A stretch of DNA of 64,000 nucleotides from Clostridiales bacterium oral taxon 876 str. F0540 (GTDB lineage Bacteria > Bacillota > Clostridia > Clostridiales > Clostridiaceae). Under the pieces are notes generated by a model. The model worked only from the letters and a program-made list of their open reading frames with translations, had not been told where the DNA came from and searched no databases. Below, piece after piece: positions 26,435 through 36,714 of the stretch. A program made the position numbers and the translations under genes. The first letter of the stretch is position 1. Each line of letters starts with the position of its first letter. Location of the stretch: assembly GCA_000466585.1 (NCBI GenBank), contig KE993464.1, positions 279,885 through 343,884 on the forward strand, read 5' to 3'.

Positions 26435-27829
26435 ATGTGCAATGATAAATTTAAAGAAGAGTGTGGAGTATTTGGAATTTACTCTAGAGAAGACTTGGAT
26501 ATAGCATCAATTACTTACTATGGATTGTATGCTCTTCAGCATAGGGGACAGGAGAGTGCAGGTATAGCAGTATCAGATGGTGAAAATGTAATTTGCCATA
26601 AGGAAATGGGACTTGTTACTGAAGTTTTTAACAAAAGTGTGCTTAATGAAATGAAAGGAATATCTGCTATAGGGCATGTAAGATATTCTACAACCGGCTC
26701 CAGTAATGTAAACAATGCCCAGCCTATTTTAGGAAGATATAAGCTTGGAAATATTGCTATTGCTCATAACGGAAATCTTGTTAATGCTGATATTATAAGA
26801 GATCTTTTAGAGGATGGAGGATGTATTTTTCAAACCACTAACGATTCTGAAGTAATTTTAAACCTTATAGCGCGAGGAGCAAAAAGAGGAATAGAGCAGG
26901 CTGTTTTGGATGCCATTCAAGCTGTAAAAGGATCTTATGCTATAGTCATACTTACAGAAGATAAGCTTATAGGTGTTCGTGACCAGAACGGTATAAGGCC
27001 TCTGTGCATAGGAAAATTAAATGATAGTTATATACTTTGTTCTGAGAGCTGTGCTTTAGATTCTATAGGTGCAGAACTTGTCAGAGATGTAAGACCCGGG
27101 GAAATAGTTATTATTGATGAAAATGGAATAAAGTCCATTAATTTTAGCGAGAGGGCAAAGCAGGAGGTTTGTGCTTTTGAATATATTTATTTTGCAAGAC
27201 CTGATAGCACTATTGATGGCATAAATGTTTATTCCTCAAGGGTTAAGGCTGGTGAAGAGCTTTATAAGGAAAATCCAATTAAAGCCGACATAGTAATAGG
27301 TGTACCGGACTCAGGCGTTCCTGCAGCTGTAGGATATTCAAAAGCCTCAGGAATACCATATGAAATCGGATTTGTAAAAAACAGATATGTAGGCAGGACT
27401 TTTATATCACCTTCACAAGAGCTTAGGGAAAAGGCTGTATCAGTAAAATTAAATCCTTTAAAGGTGAATATCGAAGGAAAATCAGTTGTGCTTATTGATG
27501 ATTCAATAATCCGAGGAACTACAAGCAGAAGACTTGTAGAAGCTCTAAGAAAAGCAGGAGCAAAGGAAGTCCACTTCAGGATTGCATCTCCTGTTGTTAA
27601 ATATCCTTGCTACTTTGGGATAGATACTCCTTATAGAAAGGAGCTTATTGGGGCACAGCTTGATATTGAGGATATAAGAGATGAGATAGGTGTAGATAGT
27701 CTCTCGTACTTAAGTCTTGAAGGATTGCTAAAATCCCTTGGTTCCAATAAATTCTGCTTAGGTTGTTTTAATGGTGTATATCCTGTAGCAGCCCCAATAG
27801 AAACAGATAAAAATCATTTGGAAGGTTAA
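26435..27829 (+). CDS. purF: Amidophosphoribosyltransferase
   Basis: A 464-aa PurF of the Bacillus type. A short propeptide precedes Cys10 (KEECGVFGIY), the nucleophile after processing. The Ntn amidotransferase domain (GHVRYSTTGSS) is followed by the phosphoribosyltransferase domain with VVLIDDSIIRGTTS. Four cysteines suitable for the 4Fe-4S cluster are present (CAFEY, PCYFG, CLGCF). It catalyses the committed step, PRPP plus glutamine to phosphoribosylamine. Confidence 0.96.
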   Translation: MCNDKFKEECGVFGIYSREDLDIASITYYGLYALQHRGQESAGIAVSDGENVICHKEMGLVTEVFNKSVLNEMKGISAIGHVRYSTTGSSNVNNAQPILGRYKLGNIAIAHNGNLVNADIIRDLLEDGGCIFQTTNDSEVILNLIARGAKRGIEQAVLDAIQAVKGSYAIVILTEDKLIGVRDQNGIRPLCIGKLNDSYILCSESCALDSIGAELVRDVRPGEIVIIDENGIKSINFSERAKQEVCAFEYIYFARPDSTIDGINVYSSRVKAGEELYKENPIKADIVIGVPDSGVPAAVGYSKASGIPYEIGFVKNRYVGRTFISPSQELREKAVSVKLNPLKVNIEGKSVVLIDDSIIRGTTSRRLVEALRKAGAKEVHFRIASPVVKYPCYFGIDTPYRKELIGAQLDIEDIRDEIGVDSLSYLSLEGLLKSLGSNKFCLGCFNGVYPVAAPIETDKNHLEG

Positions 27830-27840
27830 AGGAGAAAATT

Positions 27841-28836
27841 ATGATAACTTATAAAGATTCTGGAGTAGATATAGAAGAAGGTTACAAGTCAGTAAACTTG
27901 ATAAAAAAGCATGTTGAGAGGACTTTTACTGCTGGAGTTTTAAATAGCATTGGAAGCTTTGCTGGAATGTTTGAGCTTCCTAAGTATAATAACCCGGTAC
28001 TTGTTTCAGGTACCGATGGAGTAGGAACAAAACTTGATATAGCTTTTAGAATGAAAAAATATGATACTGTAGGAATAGATTGTGTTGCTATGTGTGTCAA
28101 TGATATTTTGTGTCATGGAGCCAAGCCTTTATTCTTTTTAGACTACCTAGCTTGCGGAAAGCTTGATTCAAAAGTTGCTGAGCAGCTTGTAAAAGGAGTT
28201 TCTGAGGGGTGTATAACTTCAGGCTGTTCATTAATTGGAGGAGAGACTGCAGAAATGCCGGGCTTTTATAGAGATGGAGAATATGATATTGCCGGTTTTT
28301 CAGTAGGCATTGTTGAAAAAGAAAACATAATTGATGGAAGAGATATTAAAGAGGGAGATGTGCTTATTGGAATAGCAAGCTCCGGTGCGCATAGTAACGG
28401 ATATTCTCTCATTAGAAAGCTTATTCCAAATTTAGAAATTGATTTTGAAGGAAGAACAATAGGAGAAGTGCTTCTTACGCCGACAAAGATATATGTAAAA
28501 CCGGTATTAAAACTTATGGAAAGCTTTAATATTAAAGGGATGGCTCATGTAACAGGAGGAGGCTTTTACGAAAATATTCCAAGAATGTTTAAAGATAAGC
28601 TTACAGCTGTTGTAAATAAAAAAAGTTATCAAGTACCTCCTATATTTAATTATTTAATGAGTTTAGGTATAAATGAGGAACAGATGTTTAACACCTTTAA
28701 TATGGGAATTGGGTTTGTCCTTTGCGCAGATAGAAAAGATTCGGAAGGTATTGTTAAGGCTCTTATAGCTATGGGAGAAAAGGCCTTTGTCATTGGGTAC
28801 GTTGAAGCTGGAGGTGCAGGGCTTTGCTTAAAATAG
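27841..28836 (+). CDS. purM: AIR synthetase
   Basis: A 331-aa PurM of standard length. Recognised by YKDSGVDIEEGYKSV, VSGTDGVGTKL, the DCVAMCVNDILCHGA motif, GGETAEMPGFY and HVTGGGFYENIPRM. It cyclises FGAM to AIR with ATP. Its 3' end encodes the ribosome site (GGAGGTG, 28810-28816) for purN, and it overlaps purN by 13 nt. Confidence 0.96.
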   Translation: MITYKDSGVDIEEGYKSVNLIKKHVERTFTAGVLNSIGSFAGMFELPKYNNPVLVSGTDGVGTKLDIAFRMKKYDTVGIDCVAMCVNDILCHGAKPLFFLDYLACGKLDSKVAEQLVKGVSEGCITSGCSLIGGETAEMPGFYRDGEYDIAGFSVGIVEKENIIDGRDIKEGDVLIGIASSGAHSNGYSLIRKLIPNLEIDFEGRTIGEVLLTPTKIYVKPVLKLMESFNIKGMAHVTGGGFYENIPRMFKDKLTAVVNKKSYQVPPIFNYLMSLGINEEQMFNTFNMGIGFVLCADRKDSEGIVKALIAMGEKAFVIGYVEAGGAGLCLK

Positions 28837-29432
28837 CAGTGCTTATATCGGGTAATGGAAGCAATCTTCAAGCTATTTTAGATAGTATAGACTGCGGAAT
28901 TTTAAAGTGCAGTGTGGAAATGGTAATCAGCGATAGAAAAGAAGCTTATGGGCTTGAAAGGGCAAAGCAAAGAAATATTAAGACCTATATTGTAAACAGA
29001 AGTGAAAAGAATATTTCGCGGGAAATACTTGAGCTTACCATAGGCAAGGTTCAGCTAATTGTACTTGCAGGATTTTTATCAATTCTTAATGGTGAGATTA
29101 TTGAAAAGTTTAGAAACAGAATAATAAATATTCACCCGTCCCTCATCCCAGCCTTCTGTGGAAAAGGAATGTACGGAGTAAAGGTCCACGAGGCTGCTGT
29201 AAACTATGGAGTAAAGTATTCTGGCTGTACAGTACATTTTGTTGATGAAGGTACGGACTCAGGTGCTATAATATGCCAAAAGACAGTGCCTGTATATAAT
29301 GAGGATACAGCAGAAACTCTGCAAAAAAGAGTGCTTGTAGAGGAGCATAAGCTTCTGCCAAAGGCAATAAATTATTTTGCGGAAGATAAGATAAGATCGG
29401 AAGGAAGAAAAGTGTTTGTTATAGAGGAATAA
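28824..29432 (+). CDS. purN: GAR transformylase
   Basis: A 202-aa protein of standard length. It has LISGNGSNLQAI (the loop after beta-1), the INIHPSLIPAFCGKGMYG motif with the catalytic Asn/His, and CTVHFVDEGTDSGAII with the catalytic Asp. It formylates GAR with 10-formyl-THF. The TTG start at 28824 lies 8 nt after GGAGGTG inside purM; a GTG at 28839 is the alternative. Confidence 0.93.
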   Translation: MLKIAVLISGNGSNLQAILDSIDCGILKCSVEMVISDRKEAYGLERAKQRNIKTYIVNRSEKNISREILELTIGKVQLIVLAGFLSILNGEIIEKFRNRIINIHPSLIPAFCGKGMYGVKVHEAAVNYGVKYSGCTVHFVDEGTDSGAIICQKTVPVYNEDTAETLQKRVLVEEHKLLPKAINYFAEDKIRSEGRKVFVIEE

Positions 29433-29456
29433 AGATAAAAATAGGGGGATTCTCTC

Positions 29457-30962
29457 ATGATAAAAAGAGCACTTATAAGTGTATATAATAAAGAAAATAT
29501 ATTAAAACTTGCTAAATTTTTAATTGATATTGATGTGGAGATAATTTCAACTGGAGGAACCTATATTTATTTAAAAGATAACGGAATAAAAGTAACTGAG
29601 ATTTCAGAGGTTACAGGCTTTGAGGAAATGCTTGATGGAAGAGTTAAGACTCTGCATCCTGTAATTCATTCCGGAATTTTAGCTATTAGAGACAATAAAG
29701 AACATATGGAAGTACTGCAAAAGAAAAATATAATGCCTATAGACTTGGTGGTAGTTAACTTATATCCATTCTTTGAAAAGGTTCAAGAAGATATTTCCTT
29801 TGAAGAAAAAGTTGAGTTTATAGATATTGGCGGCCCAACAATGCTTCGAGCAGCAGCTAAGAATTTTAAAGATGTATTAGTTCTTAGTGATACAAAGGAT
29901 TATGATGGTATAATAGAGCAATTAGAGGAAAAAGGCAGCGTTAGTTTAGAAACAAGAAGAAAATTGGCCGGGAAGGTGTTTAACCTTATATCTGCCTATG
30001 ACGCTGCAGTAAGTAACTTTTTACTCGGTGATGAGGAATACCCGGATTATTTAAGCTTATCATATAAAAAGTCAATGGACTTAAGATACGGAGAAAACCC
30101 TCATCAAAGCGCTGCGTATTATGAAGCAAATGTAGAAAAGGGTGCCATGAAAATGTTTAAGCAGTTAAATGGCAAAGAGCTGTCCTACAATAATATAAAA
30201 GACATGGATATAGCTTGGAAGGTAGTTAACGAGTTTGAAGAAGAAACAGTATGCTGTGCAGTAAAGCATAATACTCCTTGTGGTGCGGCAATAGGAATTG
30301 ATGTATGCGATGCTTATATAAAAACCTATGAATGTGATCCGGTTTCAATATTTGGAGGAATTGTTGCTTTCAATAAAAAAGTTGATAAGGCTTCAGCCGA
30401 AGAGATGGTAAAAATATTTTTAGAAGTAGTTATAGCACCAGATTATGAACAAGAGGCGCTTGAAATCTTAAAAGCAAAGAAGAATTTGAGAATTATAAAG
30501 TGCAGCGTTAAACCTAATAAATCTTTAGAACTTGTTTCTGTAGATGGCGGAATTCTTGTGCAGCAAAGCGACAATAAGTTTATTGATGAATTAACAGTAG
30601 TGACCGAAAGTAGACCCTCTGAGGAGGAACTTAGCGATTTAATCTTTGCAATGAAGATTGTAAAATATGTAAAGTCTAATGCAATTGTAGCGGCTAAGAA
30701 CGGTGTGGCTAAAGGTATTGGCGGAGGACAAGTGAATAGAATATGGGCGGCTTCAGAAGCTTTAGACAGAGCTAAAGATGGTATAGTTATTGCATCAGAT
30801 GCATTCTTTCCTTTTAGCGATGTAGCTTCAGAGGCAGCAAAATATAATATAAAAGCTATAATCCAACCTGGGGGATCTATTAGAGATAAAGATTCTATAG
30901 AAGTATGTAATGAACATGGAATATCTATGATATTCACTGGAGTAAGACATTTTAAACACTAA
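29457..30962 (+). CDS. purH: AICAR transformylase / IMP cyclohydrolase
   Basis: A 501-aa bifunctional protein. The N-terminal IMP cyclohydrolase (MGS-like) carries ALISVYNK, STGGT and GRVKTLHP. The C-terminal AICAR transformylase carries LRYGENPHQ, KHNTPCGAA and the GGGQVNR/SDAFFPF segment. It completes IMP synthesis. It is followed 17 nt later by purD. Confidence 0.96.
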   Translation: MIKRALISVYNKENILKLAKFLIDIDVEIISTGGTYIYLKDNGIKVTEISEVTGFEEMLDGRVKTLHPVIHSGILAIRDNKEHMEVLQKKNIMPIDLVVVNLYPFFEKVQEDISFEEKVEFIDIGGPTMLRAAAKNFKDVLVLSDTKDYDGIIEQLEEKGSVSLETRRKLAGKVFNLISAYDAAVSNFLLGDEEYPDYLSLSYKKSMDLRYGENPHQSAAYYEANVEKGAMKMFKQLNGKELSYNNIKDMDIAWKVVNEFEEETVCCAVKHNTPCGAAIGIDVCDAYIKTYECDPVSIFGGIVAFNKKVDKASAEEMVKIFLEVVIAPDYEQEALEILKAKKNLRIIKCSVKPNKSLELVSVDGGILVQQSDNKFIDELTVVTESRPSEEELSDLIFAMKIVKYVKSNAIVAAKNGVAKGIGGGQVNRIWAASEALDRAKDGIVIASDAFFPFSDVASEAAKYNIKAIIQPGGSIRDKDSIEVCNEHGISMIFTGVRHFKH

Positions 30963-30979
30963 GTTATGGTGGTGATTAT

Positions 30980-32224
30980 ATGAAGTTATTAATTATTGGC
31001 GGCGGAGGCAGAGAACATGCAATTGCATGGAAGCTTTCTCAAAGTCCAAAGGTTCATGAAATATACTGTGCTCCGGGGAATGCCGGTACCGCTTTTGAAA
31101 ATAAGTGCAGAAATATAGATATTACAAATTATGAGGAACTATTGGATTTTGCTGTTGAGGAAAAAATAGATATCACAATAGTAGGTCCTGAGGTGCCATT
31201 AATTGATGGAATTGTTGATAGTTTTAAAAAAAGAGGATTAAAGATCTTTGGACCATCAAAAACTGCTGCAAGGCTTGAAGGTAGCAAGGCTTTTTCTAAA
31301 GAGTTTATGAAAAAGTATGGTGTTAAAACTGCTGAATATGAGGTTTTTCATAATCCAAAGGAAGCTGCAGAATACTTGTTTAGAGCTTCCTACCCTGTTG
31401 TTATAAAAGCAGATGGTGCTGCTGCCGGGAAAGGTGTAGTTATAGCAAATAATTTTGAAGAAGCTAAAAAATGCATAGAGAGTTTTATGATTGAAGATGT
31501 ATTTAAAGGCTCAGGTAAGAAAATAGTCATAGAGGAATTTTTAGATGGAGTAGAAGCTTCTATATTGGCAGTAACTGATGGAAATGTAATTGTACCATTT
31601 TTATCCTCTAAGGATCATAAAAGAATTTATGATAAGGATCAAGGCCCTAATACAGGCGGGATGGGAGCTATATGTCCAAATCCTTATTGTACTGAGGAAA
31701 TTTTAAAAGAGTTTGAAGAGAATATATTGAAACCTACCTTAAAAGGTATTAAGGAAGAGAAAATGGATTATATAGGGATTGTGTTCTTTGGAGTAATGAT
31801 ATGCAAAAAAGGAGTGTATCTTTTAGAATACAATGTACGAATGGGGGATCCTGAAACTCAGGCTGTTCTGCCTCTTATGGAAACAGATTTTATTGATGTA
31901 ATTTTGGAAGCTTTAAATAAAAATTTATCACAATTGAAGATAGAGTGGAAGAATAAATATTCCTGCTGCATTGTTGCGGCTTCAAAAGGCTATCCTGAGG
32001 AATACAAAACGGGTTTTACTATACGCGGTATTGATAAGGTGAAAAGTAAAGTATTTACAGCAGGGGCTATATTTAAGGATGACGAAATTAAAACCTCGGG
32101 AGGAAGAGTGCTTAGTGTTGTTTCTATTGATGACAATTTCTCAAAAGCCAGAGAAGCGGCTTACGAGGATTTGGAAAAAATAGAGTTTAAGGATATGTAC
32201 TATAGAAAAGATATAGGAAATTAA
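30980..32224 (+). CDS. purD: GAR synthetase
   Basis: A 414-aa ATP-grasp enzyme. It opens with LIIGGGGREHAIAWKL, and has DGAAAGKGVV, GPNTGGMGA and YNVRMGDPETQAVLP. It ligates glycine to phosphoribosylamine. It is the last gene of the operon, before a terminator. Confidence 0.96.
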   Translation: MKLLIIGGGGREHAIAWKLSQSPKVHEIYCAPGNAGTAFENKCRNIDITNYEELLDFAVEEKIDITIVGPEVPLIDGIVDSFKKRGLKIFGPSKTAARLEGSKAFSKEFMKKYGVKTAEYEVFHNPKEAAEYLFRASYPVVIKADGAAAGKGVVIANNFEEAKKCIESFMIEDVFKGSGKKIVIEEFLDGVEASILAVTDGNVIVPFLSSKDHKRIYDKDQGPNTGGMGAICPNPYCTEEILKEFEENILKPTLKGIKEEKMDYIGIVFFGVMICKKGVYLLEYNVRMGDPETQAVLPLMETDFIDVILEALNKNLSQLKIEWKNKYSCCIVAASKGYPEEYKTGFTIRGIDKVKSKVFTAGAIFKDDEIKTSGGRVLSVVSIDDNFSKAREAAYEDLEKIEFKDMYYRKDIGN

Positions 32225-32238
32225 CAGAAATATTAGTT

Positions 32239-32276
32239 AAGCTGCAGCTTTAAATTAGTCTGCAGTTTTATTTTTT
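32239..32276 (+). terminator. Terminator of the purine operon
   Basis: Arms AAGCTGCAG (32239-32247) and CTGCAGTTT (32260-32268), 9-bp stem with one G-U pair, followed by TATTTTTT. Confidence 0.85.
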
Positions 32277-32300
32277 ACGAAAAATAAGAAAATTTGCATA

Positions 32301-32363
32301 TTGAGTATGAAAAAATAATATGATATAATATGTTTGTAAAGAGTAATAAATATGATATATCAT
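32301..32363 (+). promoter_or_regulatory. Promoter and operator of the GntR/LacI regulator
   Basis: -35 TTGAGT (32301-32306), 17-bp spacer, -10 TATAAT (32324-32329). A 12-bp perfect palindrome ATGATATATCAT (32352-32363) lies just downstream of the predicted start, a position suited to autorepression. Confidence 0.6.
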
Positions 32364-32379
32364 TTGTTGGAGGACATTT

Positions 32380-33471
32380 ATGGAAGATGACAAAAAGGCT
32401 TTATATAACCAAATAGTAGACCATTTAATGAGTATGATAGAGAAAAAGGAAATACTACCCGGAGATAGACTCCCTACCGAACATGAATTGATGGTCAAAT
32501 TTAATGTAAGCAGAATAACTGCAAAAAGAGCCTTAGAGGAGCTTAAAAATAGAGGATTAATATACAGAAAGCAAGGACAAGGGAGTTTTTTAAGCAATAC
32601 AATAGGTTTAGAAAATATAAACAGGCCTAAAATTATTTCTATGATAATTCCATATGAAAATTCAACAGGAAGATTTATAGATTACATAAGAGGTGCTGGA
32701 GATTATTTATATTCAAAAGGTTATTTATTATCCATCAATTGCACTGATGGAGATGAAAACAAGGAAAGAGAATTTCTGCTGAATATGAGTAAAGTAGGAG
32801 CAAGCGGAATAATCTATTATCCAACGAACAGGATACATAACTTTGATATATTAAGTATGTTTTATATAAATCAATATCCTATTGTGCTTATAGACAAATA
32901 CTTTGATTCTCTGCCTTTAAGTTTCTCTATATCAAATAATTTTGATGGTGGTTATAAGGCTGCGAAGCATTTAATAGAACTAGGACACGAGCATATTGCC
33001 TTTATTTCAAGTGTCATCATTGAAAGAGTACCTTCTGTAAGAGACAGATTTTTAGGGTATTGTAATGCATTAAAGAGCAGCGGAATAGAAATTAAAAACG
33101 ATTTTATAGTTTCACAGCTTGAAGATATGGGCAGCAAGGGGGTAATGGCTCAGGTGCTTGAAAATTTATTAGAAAAGGGAGTTACAGCTATAATTTCTGA
33201 AAACGATTATGTAGCCATTGATATAATAAAAACTTTAAAATCAATCAATATAAATGTACCAAATGATATATCATTAATTGGATTTGATAATATATCAATT
33301 TTGGAGCAGGTAGACATATCTCTAACTACTATAGAACAGGATTTTTATGAGATAGGAAGAAAGGCTGCGGCGATAGTTATTGATAACTTAGAGGGAAAAT
33401 CGGTAACTCAGGTTAAAGAAGTAACACCTGTTAAACTAATTGAACGAAGCTCAACTATTAGTCTTAAATAA
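32380..33471 (+). CDS. GntR-type DNA-binding, LacI-type ligand-binding (AraR-like) regulator
   Basis: A 363-aa fusion of two families. Residues about 5-75 are a GntR winged helix (LYNQIVDHLMSMIEKKEILPGDRLPTE start, then SRITAKRALEELKNRGLIYR). Residues about 90-355 are a LacI/periplasmic-binding-protein ligand domain (DYIRGAGDYLYSKGY, GFDNISILEQVDISLTTIEQD). Proteins of this build, such as AraR, repress sugar genes until a sugar binds. It lies 28 nt upstream of the GH38 alpha-mannosidase and is probably co-transcribed, so a mannose-type effector is likely. The GGAGGA RBS at 32370-32375 supports the start. Confidence 0.88.
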   Translation: MEDDKKALYNQIVDHLMSMIEKKEILPGDRLPTEHELMVKFNVSRITAKRALEELKNRGLIYRKQGQGSFLSNTIGLENINRPKIISMIIPYENSTGRFIDYIRGAGDYLYSKGYLLSINCTDGDENKEREFLLNMSKVGASGIIYYPTNRIHNFDILSMFYINQYPIVLIDKYFDSLPLSFSISNNFDGGYKAAKHLIELGHEHIAFISSVIIERVPSVRDRFLGYCNALKSSGIEIKNDFIVSQLEDMGSKGVMAQVLENLLEKGVTAIISENDYVAIDIIKTLKSININVPNDISLIGFDNISILEQVDISLTTIEQDFYEIGRKAAAIVIDNLEGKSVTQVKEVTPVKLIERSSTISLK

Positions 33472-33499
33472 AATAATTTTGTAAAAAGGAAGTGTTAAA

Positions 33500-36400
33500 G
33501 TGTTTTATGTATTAGAAAGAGTCCAAAAAATCTGTCATGAACTAAAAAATTATGTTTATACCGATTGTGTTCAAATTAAAGACTACAAGATGCTTGAAGG
33601 TAATTATCTTGGAATGGAAGGAATTAATAAGGCTCAAGGTGAATGGAAGGAGTTTCATAGAGGTGACTATTGGGGGGGCAGGGATTATCACTGCTGGTTT
33701 AAAACAAGTGTTACCATACCTGAAAGCTTTCAAGGTAAAGTAGCAGCCCTTAACTTTAAAACCTTTGATGAGGGTTGGGATGCCATAAACCCACAGTTCA
33801 TACTTTATATTAACGGAGAGCATATTCAAGGTATAGATATAAATCATAGAGAGGTTATTATTTCAGATTCTGCTGAAGCAGGAAAAATCTATGAAATAGA
33901 TCTTCATGCTTACAGTGGATTAGTTGATAGAAAAGCTAAATTATTTGGTGATCTTGTTACTATAGATAAGCCTCTAAGAGAATTATTCTATAATCTCCAA
34001 GTGCCGGTTTGGGTATGCGAAAAGCTTGATAAAGAAGATAAGCGAAGAATTGATATGCTTAATGTGTTAAATGAAGCTATAAATATCCTTGATTTAAGAA
34101 AGCCTTTTTCAAAGGAATTTAATGACAGTGTTTCAAAAGCTAATGAATATTTAAGAGTTGAATTTTATGAAAAACTATGCGGTCATGAAGACACTATAGC
34201 AACCTGTGTAGGTCATACGCATATAGATGTTGCTTGGCATTGGACTGTAGCTCAAACAAGAGAAAAGGTTGCAAGAAGCTTTTCAACAGTTTTAAAGCTT
34301 ATGGAAGAGTATCCTGAGTATATATTTATGTCAAGTCAGCCTCAGCTTTATAAATTTTTGAAGGAAGATCATCCTCATGTATACGAGAAAATAAAGGAAA
34401 AGGTTAAAGAAGGAGTTTGGGAAACAGAAGGAGCAATGTGGCTGGAAGCTGATTGCAACGTGACTTCAGGTGAATCTTTAGTTCGTCAAATTTTATTTGG
34501 AAAGAGATTCTTTAAACAAGAATTTGGAGTAGAAAGCGAGATACTTTGGCTGCCGGATGTATTTGGATACAGTGCAGCACTCCCTCAGATATTAAAGAAG
34601 TCTGATGTAAATTATTTTATGACGACTAAAATTGCATGGAATCAATTTAATAAAATGCCTTATGATACCTTTATGTGGGAAGGAATTGACGGTACTGAGG
34701 TTTTGACACACTTTATAACAACAAAAGATCCATACCAGGATTCTAATTCACATTTTACTACTTACAATGGACAGATACATCCAGGTGCTATTATGGGAGC
34801 TTGGGATAGATATCAACAAAAAGATATAAATAACGATGTTCTTGTATCCTTTGGGTTTGGAGATGGTGGTGGAGGAGCTACCTATGAGATGCTGGAGGTA
34901 GGAAGAAGATTAAATAAAGGAATACCTGGATGCCCTAGAGTTAAAATGGGAACCTCCAAGGAATACTTTAAGAAACTTGAAACTAAAGTCAGAAAAAATA
35001 AGAGACTTCCAAAGTGGGTTGGAGAATTATATCTGGAATATCATAGAGGAACGTACACTTCTATGGGAAGAAATAAAAGAGACAACAGGATAAGCGAAAA
35101 CTTATATGCTTCTGCGGAAAAAATGAGCTCCCTTGCCATGCAGCTTGGAAAGTCTTACCCTCAGGGCAAACTTAACAAAGGCTGGGAGAATATACTTTTA
35201 AATCAATTCCATGACATACTTCCGGGTTCATCCATAAAGGAAGTGTACGAGGTTACAAAGGAAGAATATAAAGAAATCATAGGAAATGGAAATGAAGTTC
35301 TTAATGACGCTTTAAATACTGTAGTATCTAGTATAAACATAGATAAAAAATCTGTAATTGTGTTTAATACAGCTGCTTTTGAAAGAAATGATATTGCAAG
35401 CTTTAATGTACCTGATGGAATAGCTTACCCAGCCCTAGTAGACGAAGCTGGAAAAGAAGTAGTGTGCCAGAGAATAGAGGATAACAAAGCTATATTCTTT
35501 GCAGAAAAAATTCCTTCACTTGGTTATAAAACATACTCATTGATCGAAGGTAGAGGAGAAAAAAATTCTGATATAATACTTGACTCAAAAGAAGCAGAGA
35601 ACAAATTCTTTAAAATTATATTTGATGAAAAGGCTCAGATTAAATCTTTATTTGATAAACAAAACAATAGAGAGGTTTTAAAGGAAGGTCAAGCAGGCAA
35701 CGTGCTTCAGGCATTTGAGGATAAGCCTATGAATTTTGATAATTGGGATATAGATATTTACTATCAGGAGAAAATGTGGACGGTTGATGATATACAAAAT
35801 GTTGAGATAATTGAGAAAGGACCTGTAAGAGCTGCACTTAAGACAGAAAGGAAGTTCTCAGACTCAATTATAGTTCAAAAAATATACATTTATAATGATA
35901 TCCCAAGAATTGATTTTAATAATTATGTAGACTGGAAGGAGCATCAAGTCCTTTTAAAGGCAGCATTCCCAATAGATGTTAATACAAATAAAGCTACTTA
36001 TGAAATTCAGTATGGAAATGTAGAAAGACCAACTCACCATAATACCTCATGGGATGCGGCTAGATTTGAAGTTGTGGGGCAAAAGTGGGCTGATCTTTCA
36101 GAAGGTGATTATGGAGTAAGTTTACTAAATGACAGCAAATATGGACACGACATCAAAGATGGACTTATGAGACTTACTTTAATAAAGAGTGGAATTGAGC
36201 CTAATGAAACAACTGATCAGGAAGAACACTTCTTTACTTATTCTCTATATCCTCACAGTGGAGATTGGAAGGAAGCGAAAACAATACAGAATGCTTATAG
36301 CTTAAATATACCTTTATATAATAAAGTTTCTGAGGAACACTCAGGAAGTCTGCCAAGGATATTATCTTTAGCTAAAACTGATAGGGATAATGTTATGATA

Positions 36401-36631
36401 GAGGTAGTTAAGAAGGCTGAGGATAGTGATGACTTAATAATAAGGCTTTATGAATGTCATAATAAGAGAAGTAAAGTTAATGTGACTATTTTTAAAGATA
36501 TATTAAGTGTAATAGAATGTAATCTCATGGAAAGAGAACTGCAGAATATAGATTTCCAAGGGAAAAACTTCAGCTTTGAAATCAAGCCTTTTGAAATTAA
36601 GACTTTCAAATTATCATTAACTAAGAATTAA
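33500..36631 (+). CDS. GH38 alpha-mannosidase
   Basis: A 1043-aa protein. A family-specific N-terminal part (about 1-230) precedes the metal-binding barrel with VGHTHIDVAWHWTVAQTREK split motif (zinc ligands His241 and Asp243) and the nucleophile Asp353 in LWLPDVFGYS. HFITTKDPY and FGFGDGGGG follow, then the GH38 middle helical bundle (NQFHDILPGSS) and a large C-terminal beta domain. It hydrolyses alpha-mannosides in the cytoplasm; no signal peptide is seen. The GTG start at 33500 follows AAAAGGA. Gene order suggests control by the upstream regulator. Confidence 0.93.
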   Translation: MFYVLERVQKICHELKNYVYTDCVQIKDYKMLEGNYLGMEGINKAQGEWKEFHRGDYWGGRDYHCWFKTSVTIPESFQGKVAALNFKTFDEGWDAINPQFILYINGEHIQGIDINHREVIISDSAEAGKIYEIDLHAYSGLVDRKAKLFGDLVTIDKPLRELFYNLQVPVWVCEKLDKEDKRRIDMLNVLNEAINILDLRKPFSKEFNDSVSKANEYLRVEFYEKLCGHEDTIATCVGHTHIDVAWHWTVAQTREKVARSFSTVLKLMEEYPEYIFMSSQPQLYKFLKEDHPHVYEKIKEKVKEGVWETEGAMWLEADCNVTSGESLVRQILFGKRFFKQEFGVESEILWLPDVFGYSAALPQILKKSDVNYFMTTKIAWNQFNKMPYDTFMWEGIDGTEVLTHFITTKDPYQDSNSHFTTYNGQIHPGAIMGAWDRYQQKDINNDVLVSFGFGDGGGGATYEMLEVGRRLNKGIPGCPRVKMGTSKEYFKKLETKVRKNKRLPKWVGELYLEYHRGTYTSMGRNKRDNRISENLYASAEKMSSLAMQLGKSYPQGKLNKGWENILLNQFHDILPGSSIKEVYEVTKEEYKEIIGNGNEVLNDALNTVVSSINIDKKSVIVFNTAAFERNDIASFNVPDGIAYPALVDEAGKEVVCQRIEDNKAIFFAEKIPSLGYKTYSLIEGRGEKNSDIILDSKEAENKFFKIIFDEKAQIKSLFDKQNNREVLKEGQAGNVLQAFEDKPMNFDNWDIDIYYQEKMWTVDDIQNVEIIEKGPVRAALKTERKFSDSIIVQKIYIYNDIPRIDFNNYVDWKEHQVLLKAAFPIDVNTNKATYEIQYGNVERPTHHNTSWDAARFEVVGQKWADLSEGDYGVSLLNDSKYGHDIKDGLMRLTLIKSGIEPNETTDQEEHFFTYSLYPHSGDWKEAKTIQNAYSLNIPLYNKVSEEHSGSLPRILSLAKTDRDNVMIEVVKKAEDSDDLIIRLYECHNKRSKVNVTIFKDILSVIECNLMERELQNIDFQGKNFSFEIKPFEIKTFKLSLTKN

Positions 36632-36662
36632 GTATTAAACCTATTATATTATACAATACGAT

Positions 36663-36713
36663 GATTATATATCTAGCATTATATATGATGTTAGATATAT
36701 AATCGTTTTTTTT
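36663..36713 (+). terminator. Terminator after the alpha-mannosidase gene
   Basis: Arms GATTATATATCTA (36663-36675) and TAGATATATAATC (36692-36704) followed by GTTTTTTTT. Confidence 0.85.
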
Positions 36714-36714
36714 G

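Noticed and set aside
30443..30937. 164-aa minus-strand open frame inside purH
   Set aside because: Antisense to an essential conserved enzyme with no start signal.
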